Origin: Hephaestia caeni
GTDB lineage: Bacteria > Pseudomonadota > Alphaproteobacteria > Sphingomonadales > Sphingomonadaceae
Assembly (NCBI RefSeq): GCF_003550065.1
Contig: NZ_QXDC01000002.1
Coordinates: 1,670,260 to 1,734,259 of the forward strand
DNA: 64,000 bases
Direction of reading: 5' to 3'
Shown here piece after piece: positions 8,902 to 17,599 of the stretch. Positions within the stretch are counted from its first letter, which is position 1, and every line of letters starts with the position of its first letter. The translations under genes were made by a program, and so were the position numbers. The notes under the pieces are model-generated. The model was not told the DNA's origin. It searched no databases and saw only the letters and a list, made by a program, of their open reading frames with translations.

Positions 8902-10305
8902 TCAATCCCCGGTCAGGATGCGATCGACGAGCTGCTTCACCGTCGGCACGAACCCGTTCGAATAGAAGGGGTCACGCTTGAAGTTCGACGCGGCGTGGCC
9001 GGCGAACATCAGGTTGTTCTCGATCGGGCCACCGTGCGCGATATCCTGCAACGTCTTCTGGATGCAGAAGCTGCGCGGATCGGCGAGGCGGCCGGTCGAA
9101 TTGGTGTCGGTATCCGCCCATGACGAGAACAGACACTGGCTGAGGCAGCCCATGCAATCGGCCTGATCCTTGCGGATTTCCTTCTTCTCGGCATCGGTCA
9201 CGAAGACGAGCGTGTTGTCGGGCGTCTTGAGCGCCTCGGTAAAGCCTTCGCCGAACCATGTCCGCGCGCGCAGCAGATCGTTGCGCGTCACCCAGAAATT
9301 CTTGCCCTTCACGCCGACGTCGAGCTGGAACGTATGGTCGCCCGCTTCCTGCGTCGAGAACGGGATCTGCCGTTCCGATCGCGCCTCGAGATTGCGTAGG
9401 AACGGGGTGCGCACCGCGCTCGAATAGAAGCCGGTCGGCGAGAAGCGGTGCAGCAGCACCTCGTCATCGTCGATGTCGAGCAGTTTATCCTTCCACCCCT
9501 GCGGGATCGGACTTTCCTTGGTGAGCAACGGCCGGGTGCCGAACTGGAACGCGATCGTGCCCAGTTCGGGATTGTCGATCCAGTTGTTCCAGTCGCGCAA
9601 GTACCAGACGCCGCCCGCCATCACGATCGGCACGTCGTCCGAAATGCCGCCCTCGCGCATCGTCTCGCGCAGCGCCTTGACGCGCGGGTACGGGTCTTCC
9701 GGCTTCAGCGGGTCTTCGGCGTTGGACAAGCCGTTGTGTCCGCCAGCGAGCCACGGGTCTTCGTAGACGACCGCCGCCAGCCATTCGGACGCCTTCGAAT
9801 AGGCGCGCTTCCACAGCGCGCGAAAGGCGCGCGCCGAGCTGACGATCGGCAGGTAATTGACGTTGTACGACGCCGCGATCTCGGAAAGCTTATAGGGCAT
9901 GCCCGCCCCACAGGTCACGCCCGCGACCAGCCCGCGCGTGCGTTCGAGCACGCCGTGGAGCACCCGCTGCGCGCCGCCCATCTCCCACAGCACGTTGATA
10001 TTGATCGCGCCCTCGCCGCCCGCGATCTCATGCGCGCGCTGCACCTGCTGGACGGCGCCTTCGACGGCAAAATCGATCAGTTCCTCATGCCGTTCGCGCC
10101 GCGTCAGCGCCTTGTAGACCTGGGGGATGATCTTGCCGTCGGGATCGTAGCTGTCGGCGTTGACGGCCGAGACGGTGCCGATGCCGCCCGCCGCCGCCCA
10201 GGCGCCCGCGCTGGCGTGATTCGTCGCGGAAACGCCCTTGCCCCCCTCGATCAGCGGCCAGACTTCACGACCGTTGTAGATGATGGGCTTCACGCCTTTG
10301 AACAC
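8902..10305 (-). CDS. Nitronate monooxygenase-family flavoprotein with C-terminal cysteine cluster
   Basis: FMN-dependent TIM-barrel protein of the nitronate monooxygenase / 2-nitropropane dioxygenase family, about 467 residues, longer than the usual 320-360. The barrel part (about 1-330) shows GGKGVSATNH, the phosphate-binding stretch VMAGGVWYLRDWN and FQFGTRPLLT. The C-terminal extension holds ADCMGCLSQCLFSSW (about 393-407), with a C-x2-C-x3-C spacing and a later Cys in RSFCIQ that could bind a metal or an iron-sulfur cluster. The start is set to the GTG at 10305 because GGAGG lies five bases upstream; a TTG at 10317 is in frame but would overlap that ribosome site. The physiological substrate is unknown. 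Confidence 0.8.
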   Translation of the reverse strand: MFKGVKPIIYNGREVWPLIEGGKGVSATNHASAGAWAAAGGIGTVSAVNADSYDPDGKIIPQVYKALTRRERHEELIDFAVEGAVQQVQRAHEIAGGEGAININVLWEMGGAQRVLHGVLERTRGLVAGVTCGAGMPYKLSEIAASYNVNYLPIVSSARAFRALWKRAYSKASEWLAAVVYEDPWLAGGHNGLSNAEDPLKPEDPYPRVKALRETMREGGISDDVPIVMAGGVWYLRDWNNWIDNPELGTIAFQFGTRPLLTKESPIPQGWKDKLLDIDDDEVLLHRFSPTGFYSSAVRTPFLRNLEARSERQIPFSTQEAGDHTFQLDVGVKGKNFWVTRNDLLRARTWFGEGFTEALKTPDNTLVFVTDAEKKEIRKDQADCMGCLSQCLFSSWADTDTNSTGRLADPRSFCIQKTLQDIAHGGPIENNLMFAGHAASNFKRDPFYSNGFVPTVKQLVDRILTGD

Positions 10306-10392
10306 GCATACCTCCAAATGAAACTGCCGACGCTTATAACGGCGCGCCGCCGGGACGCGAATACTTTCACGGGTCAGAGTTTGATTCGACGT

Positions 10393-11523
10393 TCAGCCGA
10401 AAACACCCGGCCGGCCGATCGCGCCGGCGTACAACGCGGCGTAGCGCGCGATCATCACGTCCTCGTCGAACGTCGCCTGCGCCTTCGCTTGATTATGCGC
10501 CCCCACCGTCTTGCGCACCGCCTTGTCGCGCGCGAGCATGGTGATCATGTCGCGCAACTCGACCGCATCGACATGCGGCGCGATATACGGCCAGTTCGCC
10601 TCCGCCACCATCTGCCCGACATCGCCGACCGAGGGCGCCGCGACCGGCAGCCCGGCCGCCATCGCCTCGATCACCGAGATCGGGAATTGCTCGCTTTTGG
10701 ACGACAAGGCGAAGATATCGAACAACCCGACGAAGCGATGCGGTTCGGGCAGGAAACCGGGCAAATGCACGCGATCGCCGAGCCCGAGCAAGGCGGCGGC
10801 ACTTTCGATCGCCGCGCGTTCCGGGCCTTCGCCGACGATCACGATCCTGAGCTTGCCCGGCACCCCCGCGCATGCGCGCAGCAGCATCGGCAGGTTCTTC
10901 ACCGCGCGCAGCCCCGCGAGCGAGCCCACCACCAGTTCACCCGGCTTGCGGCGGAAGCCGGGGATCGCCCGGGGATCGGGCTTTACTGCATAAAGCGCGG
11001 TCGGGATGCCGTTGGGGATGCGGTGCAGCTTCGCGGCGGGCTGCTTCCAATATTGGATCGCGATCCGTTCGAGCAGATCGGAGGGCACGACCAGCGCCGC
11101 CGCCGCGCCCAGCGCGATCCGGCGATACATGTTGCGTTCGACCTTGAGGTGATCGGCCTCGTCGGCGTTGAAGCCGTCCTCGTGATGGATCAGCGGCGGC
11201 ATCCCCTTGGTGAAGGTGCAGCGCGCCATCACGGCATCGACCGCACCCCAATTATAGGTCAGTATCAAATCGAACCGCCGCATGTAGCGCGTCAGCGCCT
11301 CGAACCGCTTGACCGAGGGCCGGCCGGTGAGCGGCGGCGGATCCTGCGCGATCTCGTATTTGATGCCGGGCGCGATCGCGTCGCGCGCCGACAGCGCGTC
11401 GGGCACCCCCGACACGATCGTGTGCCGCGCCGCATCGCCGAATGCGTTCATCAGCCGCACCGCGCGCGCTTCCTTGCCGCCGAGGTCGAAGGCCGAATGG
11501 AGGTGAAGGATGTGCACCGGCAT
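10393..11523 (-). CDS. Group 4 glycosyltransferase
   Basis: GT-B-fold glycosyltransferase of 376 residues. The N-terminal domain carries the acceptor-side pattern LHLHSAFDLGGKEARAV (6-22), where Gly-Gly-Lys-Glu replaces the common GG-x-E. The C-terminal GT4 domain has VVGSLAGLRAVKNL, VGEGPERAAIE and the E-x7-E donor element in SSKSEQFPISVIEAMAAGLPV (split at about 287-307). It probably transfers a nucleotide-sugar-activated hexose to a lipid or polysaccharide acceptor. It stands with nitronate monooxygenase downstream and the SDR gene upstream, on the same strand but with gaps of 70-90 bases, so co-transcription is possible but not evident. Confidence 0.85.
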   Translation of the reverse strand: MPVHILHLHSAFDLGGKEARAVRLMNAFGDAARHTIVSGVPDALSARDAIAPGIKYEIAQDPPPLTGRPSVKRFEALTRYMRRFDLILTYNWGAVDAVMARCTFTKGMPPLIHHEDGFNADEADHLKVERNMYRRIALGAAAALVVPSDLLERIAIQYWKQPAAKLHRIPNGIPTALYAVKPDPRAIPGFRRKPGELVVGSLAGLRAVKNLPMLLRACAGVPGKLRIVIVGEGPERAAIESAAALLGLGDRVHLPGFLPEPHRFVGLFDIFALSSKSEQFPISVIEAMAAGLPVAAPSVGDVGQMVAEANWPYIAPHVDAVELRDMITMLARDKAVRKTVGAHNQAKAQATFDEDVMIARYAALYAGAIGRPGVFG

Positions 11524-11593
11524 GTCGGGTGGCGCGCTTAGCGGGATTCGCTCGCCGCGTCATCCCGTTCGGACATCGCGTGCAGCCGCGTGG

Positions 11594-12391
11594 TCATATC
11601 GCAGTCTTGCCGAATTCCTGCCGCGTCACCGGATGGCTCGATGACAGCCCGCCATCGACGACGATCGCCTGTCCGTTGATATAGCTTGCCTCGTCCGAGG
11701 CCAGGAACAGCGCGACCCGGCCGATCTCCTCGGGCTCGCCACCGCGCCGCAGCGGGTTGAGGCCGCCGATCCGATCCTCCTTGCCGTGCTCGCGCGCGTA
11801 ATCATAGGCGCGTTTGGTCATCCCGGTCTCGATCAGGCCGGGGCAGATCGCGTTGACGCGGACATTGGAGCCCGACAATTGCTGCGCCGCAAGCTGGACG
11901 AGGTTGATGACGCCCGCCTTCGAGGCCGAATAGGCCGGGCCGCCCGCCCCCGAACGCAGGCCCGCGACGCTTGCCGTACACACGATCGCTCCCTTGCCGC
12001 GCGCGACGATCCGGGGTGCTGCGTGCTTGATCGCGAGGAACGGGCCAATCAGATTGACTCGCAATACCTCGGCCCAGGTCTCGGGCGTATCCTCGAACAG
12101 ACCGGGAATGCCGCCGCCGATCCCGGCATTGGCGTAGACGATGTCGAGCCCGCCGAACCGCTCGCACGCCAGCGCGACGGCGCGCGCCACATCATCCTCA
12201 TTGCCCGCGTCGATCCGAATCGCCTGCGCGGTGCCGCCATCCTGCACGATCATCGCGGCCGTCTCGTCGGCGCCGTCGGTCTTGTCGGCGCAGACCACCT
12301 GCCCGCCCTCGCCCGCGAACAGCCGCGCGGTCGCCCGCCCGATCCCCGACCCCGCGCCGGTGACGATGATCGATTTTCCGGTAAACCGCAT
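11594..12391 (-). CDS. Short-chain dehydrogenase/reductase
   Basis: Classical SDR of 265 residues. The cofactor motif TGAGSGIG is at 11-18, Asp-Lys at 36-37 suggests NAD preference, NAG is at 88-90, and the catalytic set is Asn113, Ser141, Tyr154 and Lys158 (YSASK). The start is the ATG at 12391, with GGAGG six bases upstream. The frame continues open upstream for 11 codons, but that part encodes only the end of a palindromic repeat (12401-12500), whose terminal TGACGG merges with this ribosome site. The next genes upstream are a phosphotransferase, an alcohol dehydrogenase and an acyl-CoA dehydrogenase, so it probably oxidises a hydroxyacyl-CoA or alcohol intermediate of the same catabolic route. 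Confidence 0.88.
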   Translation of the reverse strand: MRFTGKSIIVTGAGSGIGRATARLFAGEGGQVVCADKTDGADETAAMIVQDGGTAQAIRIDAGNEDDVARAVALACERFGGLDIVYANAGIGGGIPGLFEDTPETWAEVLRVNLIGPFLAIKHAAPRIVARGKGAIVCTASVAGLRSGAGGPAYSASKAGVINLVQLAAQQLSGSNVRVNAICPGLIETGMTKRAYDYAREHGKEDRIGGLNPLRRGGEPEEIGRVALFLASDEASYINGQAIVVDGGLSSSHPVTRQEFGKTAI

Positions 12392-12400
12392 TTGCACCTC

Positions 12401-12500
12401 CGTCATGCCAGCGCAGGCTGGCATTCATGTCTCTTTCGATCTGCCGCGCCGTTGCGAGCCGTCGCAACAGACATGGTCCCCAGCCTGCGCTGGGGTGACG
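12401..12500. repeat. Two-armed palindromic repeat, head type B (copy 1)
   Basis: One arm is TGCCAGCGCAGGCTGGCA (next to the SDR start); the other is CCCCAGCCTGCGCTGGGG followed by TGACGG. The arms are inverted relative to each other, with about 60 variable bases between them. The SDR-side arm ends in TGACGGAGG when read toward the gene, so the repeat boundary coincides with the SDR Shine-Dalgarno site. Other type B copies: 14762-14847, 20328-20427 and the split copy at 21623-22004. Confidence 0.85.
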
Positions 12501-12504
12501 GTTG

Positions 12505-13560
12505 CTATTCCGCCCCCGCCTTCACCGCGAAATCCCAGCTCGCCTTCGCCAGCCGATAGACCTGCCCCGCCGATTTCTCGGCCTGCGCGCTCGAGGCGGT
12601 ACCGTCGACGATCCGTTTCTTGATCCCCTGGACGATCCCCGTCAGCCGGAACAGGTTATAGCTGAAATACCAATCGAGATCGGGCACGCCGTCGCGCCCC
12701 GTCGCCACGCAATAGCGCTCGGTCATCGCCTCGATCGTCGGGATGCCGGTCTCCGCCCCCGTCCGCCCCCTGACCCCCGAACGGCCCTCGGGATCGGTCA
12801 CCCAGCTCATCAGGAAATAGGAGAAATCGGCAAGCGGATCGCCCAGCGTCGACAATTCCCAGTCGAGCACCGCGATGACGTGCGGCTCAACCTTATCGAA
12901 GATCATATTGTCGATGCGGTAATCGCCGTGGACGATCGACGTCCGCGTCTGCGGCGGGATCGTCGCGGCGAGAAAGTCGATCAGCCGCTCGACCTCGGGC
13001 ATGTGCTCGGTTTCGCTCATGCGATATTGCCTGGTCCAGCGCGCGACCTGGCGTTCGAAATAATTGCCCGGCTTGCCGTAATCGCCGAGCCCCGCGCGGA
13101 CGAAATCGGTGCCGTGCAGCGCCGCCAGCGTATCGCACATCGCATGGTAGAGCGCGGTGCGCTCGGCGGGGCCATAATCGGGCAACGTCCCGTCCCACAG
13201 GTTGCGCCCGTCGGCATAGCCCATGACGTAGAACACCGCGCCGATCACGCTCTCGTCGGTGCACAACCCATAGGGCCGCGCGACCGGGAAGCCGGTCGGG
13301 TGCAGCCCCGCGATCAGCCGATATTCGCGATCGACCGCGTGGGCCGAGGGCAGCAGCGGCCCGAACGGCTTGCGCCGCAGCACATAGCGGCCCGAGGGGG
13401 TGTCGAGGCGATAGGTCGGGTTCGATTGCCCGCCGGCGAACTTGGCATAGGTGAGCGGCCCGCGGAAACCCGCGACGTGCGCTTCCATCCACGCGGTGAG
13501 CGCCGCTTCGTCGAGTCGATCCTTTTCGGCAACCGCGACGGTGTCGATCTCGCCCGTCAT
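12505..13560 (-). CDS. Phosphotransferase family protein (ACAD10/APH-like)
   Basis: APH-fold kinase-like protein of 351 residues. Visible elements are GGQSNPTYRL (Gly-rich nucleotide loop, about 43-52), the paired Lys/Arg strand YVLRRKPFG, the catalytic loop HGDYRIDN (about 215-222) and the metal-binding DWELSTLGDP (about 238-247). This branch (the kinase half of ACAD10 and its bacterial homologues) phosphorylates hydroxyacyl groups in 4-hydroxy-acid breakdown, which fits its place beside an acyl-CoA dehydrogenase. The ATG at 13560 is only four bases from the end of a palindromic repeat whose terminal GACGGGA probably serves as its ribosome site. Substrate inferred from family and context only. 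Confidence 0.82.
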   Translation of the reverse strand: MTGEIDTVAVAEKDRLDEAALTAWMEAHVAGFRGPLTYAKFAGGQSNPTYRLDTPSGRYVLRRKPFGPLLPSAHAVDREYRLIAGLHPTGFPVARPYGLCTDESVIGAVFYVMGYADGRNLWDGTLPDYGPAERTALYHAMCDTLAALHGTDFVRAGLGDYGKPGNYFERQVARWTRQYRMSETEHMPEVERLIDFLAATIPPQTRTSIVHGDYRIDNMIFDKVEPHVIAVLDWELSTLGDPLADFSYFLMSWVTDPEGRSGVRGRTGAETGIPTIEAMTERYCVATGRDGVPDLDWYFSYNLFRLTGIVQGIKKRIVDGTASSAQAEKSAGQVYRLAKASWDFAVKAGAE

Positions 13561-13564
13561 ATCC

Positions 13565-13655
13565 CGTCATTCCCGCGAAAGCGGGGGCCCATCTCCTGCC
13601 GTCGACGCCTGGCGTGACCATCGGGAGATGGGTTCCCGCTTTCGCGGGAATGACG
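13565..13655. repeat. Two-armed palindromic repeat, head type C
   Basis: The arms are CATTCCCGCGAAAGCGGG and CCCGCTTTCGCGGGAATG with outer ends CGTCA and TGACG. An inner inverted pair, CCCATCTCC and GGAGATGGG, extends the symmetry. It is the only copy of this head type seen here. It lies between the phosphotransferase start (13560) and the alcohol dehydrogenase stop (13673). Confidence 0.85.
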
Positions 13656-13672
13656 ATGAAGAAGCGGGTCCA

Positions 13673-14752
13673 TCAGAACACCACCACCGATCGGGTGGCG
13701 TCGCCCTTACGCAATTCGTCGAACGCGTGGTTGATCTGCTCGAGCGGCAGCCGCTCGGCAATGATCGTGTCGAGATCGAGCGCACCACGCAGATAGAAAT
13801 CGACCAGCCGCGGGATCTCGACCGGAAAGCGGTTCGCCCCCATCAGCGCGCCTTGCAGCCTCTTGCCCGACAACAGATCGAGCGCGGACAGGCCCACCGT
13901 TTCGGCCAGCGGCATCATCCCGAGGATCGTCGCGGTGCCCCCGCGCCGCAGCACCTTGACCGCGGTCGCCGCCGATTGCGGTCGCCCGACCGCCTCGATC
14001 GCGTGATCGACGCCGCCGTGCGTGATCTCGATCACCTCGTCGGCCGCTGTCTCGGACAGCGCATCGACGACGTGCGTCGCGCCCAGTTTCTCCGCCAGCG
14101 CGCGCTTGTCGGCGACCGGATCGACCGCGATGATCTTGCCCGCACCCGCGATTTTCGCCGCGTTGATCGCCGCCAGCCCGACGCCGCCGCAGCCGACGAC
14201 GCACACGCTTTCGCCCGGCGTCACGTCGGTCGCGTTGAACACCGCGCCCGCGCCCGTCGTCACCGCGCAGCCGAGGATCGCGGCGCGATCGAGCGGCATG
14301 TCGCGATCGATCGCCACGCACGCATGTTCGTGGATCAGCATCTGTTCGGCATAAGCCGACAGGTTGAGCATCTGGTGGACGATCTGGTCGCCCATGCTCA
14401 GCCGCGGCGGTTGGCCCTTGGCGCGCTTGGTGTCGGGCGCGATGCACAGCGACATCCGCCCGGTGACGCAAAATTCGCAATGCCCGCAATAAGCCGACAG
14501 GCAAGAAACGACATGATCGCCGGGCTTGACCGTGCGCACCTCGTCGCCCACCGCCTCGACCACGCCGGCCGCCTCGTGTCCCGGGATCGTCGGCATCGGA
14601 TGCGGATAGGCGCCATCGACGAAATGGAGGTCCGACCGGCATACGCCGACCGCGGCGGTGCGGATCAGCACCTCGTGCGGGCCGGGTTTGGCGATCGCCA
14701 CGTCTTCGATGCGAAGAGGTTGCCCGGCTTCAAAAAGAACGGCTGCTTTCAT
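13673..14752 (-). CDS. Zinc-dependent alcohol dehydrogenase
   Basis: Medium-chain dehydrogenase of 359 residues oxidising an alcohol with NAD. Catalytic zinc ligands appear as Cys38 (VGVCRSDLHF) and His59-Glu60 (PGHEAAG); structural zinc ligands are Cys89, Cys92, Cys95 and Cys103. The nucleotide fold carries VCVVGCGGVGLAA near 180. The ATG at 14752 follows an adjacent in-frame GTG (14755); AGGT a few bases upstream is the only ribosome-site candidate and lies right beside a palindromic repeat. It sits in the minus-strand catabolic group between the phosphotransferase and the acyl-CoA dehydrogenase, suggesting successive steps on one substrate. Confidence 0.88.
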   Translation of the reverse strand: MKAAVLFEAGQPLRIEDVAIAKPGPHEVLIRTAAVGVCRSDLHFVDGAYPHPMPTIPGHEAAGVVEAVGDEVRTVKPGDHVVSCLSAYCGHCEFCVTGRMSLCIAPDTKRAKGQPPRLSMGDQIVHQMLNLSAYAEQMLIHEHACVAIDRDMPLDRAAILGCAVTTGAGAVFNATDVTPGESVCVVGCGGVGLAAINAAKIAGAGKIIAVDPVADKRALAEKLGATHVVDALSETAADEVIEITHGGVDHAIEAVGRPQSAATAVKVLRRGGTATILGMMPLAETVGLSALDLLSGKRLQGALMGANRFPVEIPRLVDFYLRGALDLDTIIAERLPLEQINHAFDELRKGDATRSVVVF

Positions 14753-14761
14753 CACCTACCT

Positions 14762-14847
14762 CGTCACCCCAGCGGAGGCTGGGGTCCCTGTCTTTCGCGG
14801 GCGGCACTTCGATCAGAAATAGACCCCAGCCTTCGCTGGGGTGACGG
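14762..14847. repeat. Two-armed palindromic repeat, head type B (copy 2, both arms CCCC type)
   Basis: The arms are CACCCCAGCGGAGGCTGGGGT and ACCCCAGCCTTCGCTGGGGTG, with outer ends CGT and ACGG. Unlike the other type B copies, both arms are the CCCC...GGGG form; neither is the TGCC...GGCA form. It lies between the acyl-CoA dehydrogenase stop (14849) and the alcohol dehydrogenase start. Confidence 0.85.
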
Positions 14848-14848
14848 A

Positions 14849-16138
14849 TCACCGCCGCGCCATGTCCTTCGCGGCCACCGCATCGGGCAATGCGGCATAT
14901 TTCCCGAACTCGTGCCGCGCGATCGCGCGGTTGTGGACCTCGTCGGGCCCGTCGGCGAAACGCAGCGTCCGCATCGCGGCCCAGGCGTGCGCGAGGCCGA
15001 AATCCTGGCTCACCCCACCGCCGCCATGCGCCTGGATCGCATCGTCGAGGATCTGGAGCGCCATCATCGGCGCCGCCACCTTGATCATCGCGATCTCCTG
15101 CTGCGCCGCCTTGTTGCCGGCCTTGTCCATCATGTCGGCGGCCTTGAGGCACAACAGCCGCGTCATCTCGATATCGATCCGTGCCTTGGCGATCCGCTGT
15201 TCCCACACCGAATGATCGGCGATGCGCTTGCCGAAGGCGACGCGCGTCAGCAGCCTTTTGGCCATCGCCTCGATCGCGGTTTCGGCGACCCCGATCGTGC
15301 GCATGCAATGGTGGATGCGCCCCGGCCCCAGCCGACCTTGCGCGATCTCGAACCCGCGTCCTTCGCCGAGCAGCACGTTCTCGGCGGGCACGCGCACGTC
15401 CTTGAGCAGCACTTCGCCATGCCCGTGCGGCGCGTGATCATAGCCATAGACCGACAGCATCCGCTCGATCGCGACACCCGGCGTCTCCATATCGAGGATC
15501 AGCATCGATTGCTGGGTGTGGCGGTTGGCCGCCGTATCGGTCTTGCCCATCAGGATCGCGACCTTGCAGCGCGGATCGCCGACCCCGCTCGACCACCATT
15601 TGCGGCCGTTGACGACATAATGGTCGCCCCCGGAATCCTTGGCCCGCACCATGCTGGTCTGGATATTGGTCGCGTCGGACGAGGCGACCGCGGGCTCGGT
15701 CATCAGGAAGGCGGAACGGATCTCGCCGTTCATCAGCGGCCGCAGCCAGCGTTCCTTCTGCGCGCGCGTGCCGTAGCGATGGAACACTTCCATATTGCCG
15801 GTATCGGGCGCCGAGCAGTTGAAGCACTCGCTCGCCCAGCCGATCTTGCCCATCTCCTCGGCGCATAACGCATATTCGAGATTGGTGAGTTGCTCGCCCT
15901 CGAACACGAACGAATCGTCAACATGCGCGCGGCCCGATTGCGGCGGCATGAAGAAATTCCACAACCCCGCCGCCTTTGCCTTGGCCTTGACCTCCTCGAT
16001 GACACCGAGCACTTTCCAGCGCGCACCTTCATGCGCCTCGGCATCGTGCTCGGCCTGGCGCGGACGGATTTCGCGATCGATGAAATCGCGCACGCGATCA
16101 CGCCAGTGCGTCTCGCGATCCGAAAGCGTGAAATCCAT
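14849..16138 (-). CDS. Acyl-CoA dehydrogenase (ACAD10/11-like)
   Basis: FAD-dependent acyl-CoA dehydrogenase of 429 residues, slightly longer than short-chain enzymes and typical of the group linked to APH-type phosphotransferases. Flavin-contact elements include [18 protein letters not shown] (about 140-157) and [11 protein letters not shown] (about 175-185). The C-terminal helical domain has [17 protein letters not shown] (about 379-395) and a [13 protein letters not shown] ending, both standard. It would introduce a double bond into a branched or hydroxylated acyl-CoA. First gene of the minus-strand catabolic group; its start faces the TetR-type regulator across 165 bases. Confidence 0.9.
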   Translation of the reverse strand: MDFTLSDRETHWRDRVRDFIDREIRPRQAEHDAEAHEGARWKVLGVIEEVKAKAKAAGLWNFFMPPQSGRAHVDDSFVFEGEQLTNLEYALCAEEMGKIGWASECFNCSAPDTGNMEVFHRYGTRAQKERWLRPLMNGEIRSAFLMTEPAVASSDATNIQTSMVRAKDSGGDHYVVNGRKWWSSGVGDPRCKVAILMGKTDTAANRHTQQSMLILDMETPGVAIERMLSVYGYDHAPHGHGEVLLKDVRVPAENVLLGEGRGFEIAQGRLGPGRIHHCMRTIGVAETAIEAMAKRLLTRVAFGKRIADHSVWEQRIAKARIDIEMTRLLCLKAADMMDKAGNKAAQQEIAMIKVAAPMMALQILDDAIQAHGGGGVSQDFGLAHAWAAMRTLRFADGPDEVHNRAIARHEFGKYAALPDAVAAKDMARR

Positions 16139-16182
16139 ACCGCCGTCCCTATCCCGTGTCGCCTCAGCCGCAGCCTAGTCCA

Positions 16183-16198
16183 TACCCGATATTCGGTA
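16183..16198. promoter_or_regulatory. Imperfect palindrome, possible TetR-type operator
   Basis: TACCCGATATTCGGTA is a 12-of-16 symmetric sequence centred in the divergent region between the acyl-CoA dehydrogenase and the TetR-like regulator. A second symmetric element, GTTTCTTCGAAAC, is at 16274-16286. Autoregulators of this family often bind palindromes in such intergenic regions. Binding by the neighbouring regulator is inference only. Confidence 0.3.
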
Positions 16199-16303
16199 AA
16201 GTCGCCTTACCGGCCCCCAGCGTCGCCTGAGGTGTTCGAGCGTGCCAATATAGGCGGGGTGCAAAAAGCTACTGTTTCTTCGAAACGAAGCTGGTAATCT
16301 GGC

Positions 16304-17482
16304 GTGATGCAGGGGGCGCAACCGGTAACGCAGAGCGACGAAGGGGGCGCGAAGGGCATGACCTTCGCCGATGTCGCGCGGCGGGTCGGGTTGAACACCA
16401 CCAGCGTCACGTATTATTTCAAGCGCAAGGACGATCTCGCCGCTGCCTGTTTCGAGCACACGCTCGATACGCTGATGGCGATGCTCGACGAGGCGCAGCA
16501 AGAGCCGACCCCCGAGGCCCGCGTCTCGCGCTATCTCGCGATCAACATGGAGCGCTTCGCCCGGATCGAGCGCGGCGAGGAGACCGCGTTCGCGGTGCTT
16601 TCCGATCTGCGCGCGATGGAGGAACCGTATCGCGACCCGCTGCTCGCGGGCTGGCGCGAGGTGTTCCGCAAGACGCGCGCGCTGTGGGGCGACGACACCG
16701 ACAAGGCGCGCCACGATCTGTTCGGCGCGCGCGCGCACGTCCTGCTCGAGAACACCTTCTGGCTGCCGGTCTGGCTGGTCCGCTACGATCTCGATCAATA
16801 CGATCGCGTCGAAATGCGGCTGATGGAGGTGTTCGCGCACGGCATCGCCGCATCGGGCGAGCACTGGGCGCCCGACCTGATCGATCTCGAACACGATCAG
16901 GCCGAGCCGGGGCGCGAGCAATTCCTGCGCGCCGCCACGCGGCTGATCAACGAACTCGGCTATCGCGGCGCCTCGGTGCAGCGGATCGCGAGCGAATTGA
17001 ACGTCACCAAGGGCAGCTTCTACCACCATCTCGACGCCAAGGACGATCTCGTCATCGCCTGTTACAAGCGCAGCTTCGACACGATCGCCGAGGCGCAACG
17101 CCTTGCCGACGAACGCGGCGGCACCCATTGGCGGCGGCTGTCGAGCATCATCGCGACGCTGCTCGACGTCCAGTTCTCGGAACGCGGGCCGCTGCTGCGC
17201 ACCACCGCGCTCCACGGCCTGCCGCCCGGCGTGCGGCAGGCGATGGTCGACCGATCGAACCGGATCGCGCGCCGCTATGCGGGCACGATCGCCGACGGCA
17301 TCGCGGGCGGATCGGTGCGCGCGATCGATCCACTGATCGCCGCGCAGACGCTGATGGCGCTGCAAAACGCCGCGTTCGACATGCGCAAATGGGCCTCGAC
17401 GATGCCCCGCGACCGCGCGGTCGCGCTGTACGCTTCGACGCTCGCCTTCGGCCTGTTCGACGATCGCGTGCTGGCCGAGTGA
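16304..17482 (+). CDS. Tandem TetR/AcrR-type transcriptional regulator
   Basis: Regulator of about 391 residues with two TetR-like DNA-binding segments: TFADVARRVGLNTTSVTYYF (about 20-39) and, in the second half, GYRGASVQRIASELNV followed by TKGSFYHHLDAKDDL (about 222-252). It probably represses the divergent acyl-CoA dehydrogenase group in the absence of an acyl-CoA-like ligand. The first DNA-binding unit lacks a normal helix 1. Reading upstream in the same frame from the GTG at 16259 gives a 12-residue basic stretch (ending KRSW), then TAA at 16295-16297, then the annotated start. This suggests either a late start or a 5' end broken by a stop codon. GTG 16304 and ATG 16307 are adjacent candidates with no clear ribosome site. 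Confidence 0.78.
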   Translation: MMQGAQPVTQSDEGGAKGMTFADVARRVGLNTTSVTYYFKRKDDLAAACFEHTLDTLMAMLDEAQQEPTPEARVSRYLAINMERFARIERGEETAFAVLSDLRAMEEPYRDPLLAGWREVFRKTRALWGDDTDKARHDLFGARAHVLLENTFWLPVWLVRYDLDQYDRVEMRLMEVFAHGIAASGEHWAPDLIDLEHDQAEPGREQFLRAATRLINELGYRGASVQRIASELNVTKGSFYHHLDAKDDLVIACYKRSFDTIAEAQRLADERGGTHWRRLSSIIATLLDVQFSERGPLLRTTALHGLPPGVRQAMVDRSNRIARRYAGTIADGIAGGSVRAIDPLIAAQTLMALQNAAFDMRKWASTMPRDRAVALYASTLAFGLFDDRVLAE

Positions 17483-17599
17483 GGCAGGCGGCGCTTCTGC
17501 GGAAGCAGGAGCACGAATGTTGGCGTCGAAAGCTCCGCTACCTCTCCCCCAAGCAAGCATGAATTGGCACGCGGCGCCGCGCACGCCAGATTCGCCGCC

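Noticed and set aside
12392..12424. An 11-residue N-terminal extension of the SDR ([11 protein letters not shown])
   Set aside because: It is the translation of a palindromic repeat arm; the ATG at 12391 with GGAGG is the real start. The same applies to the extended frames upstream of the GIY-YIG and erpA genes.
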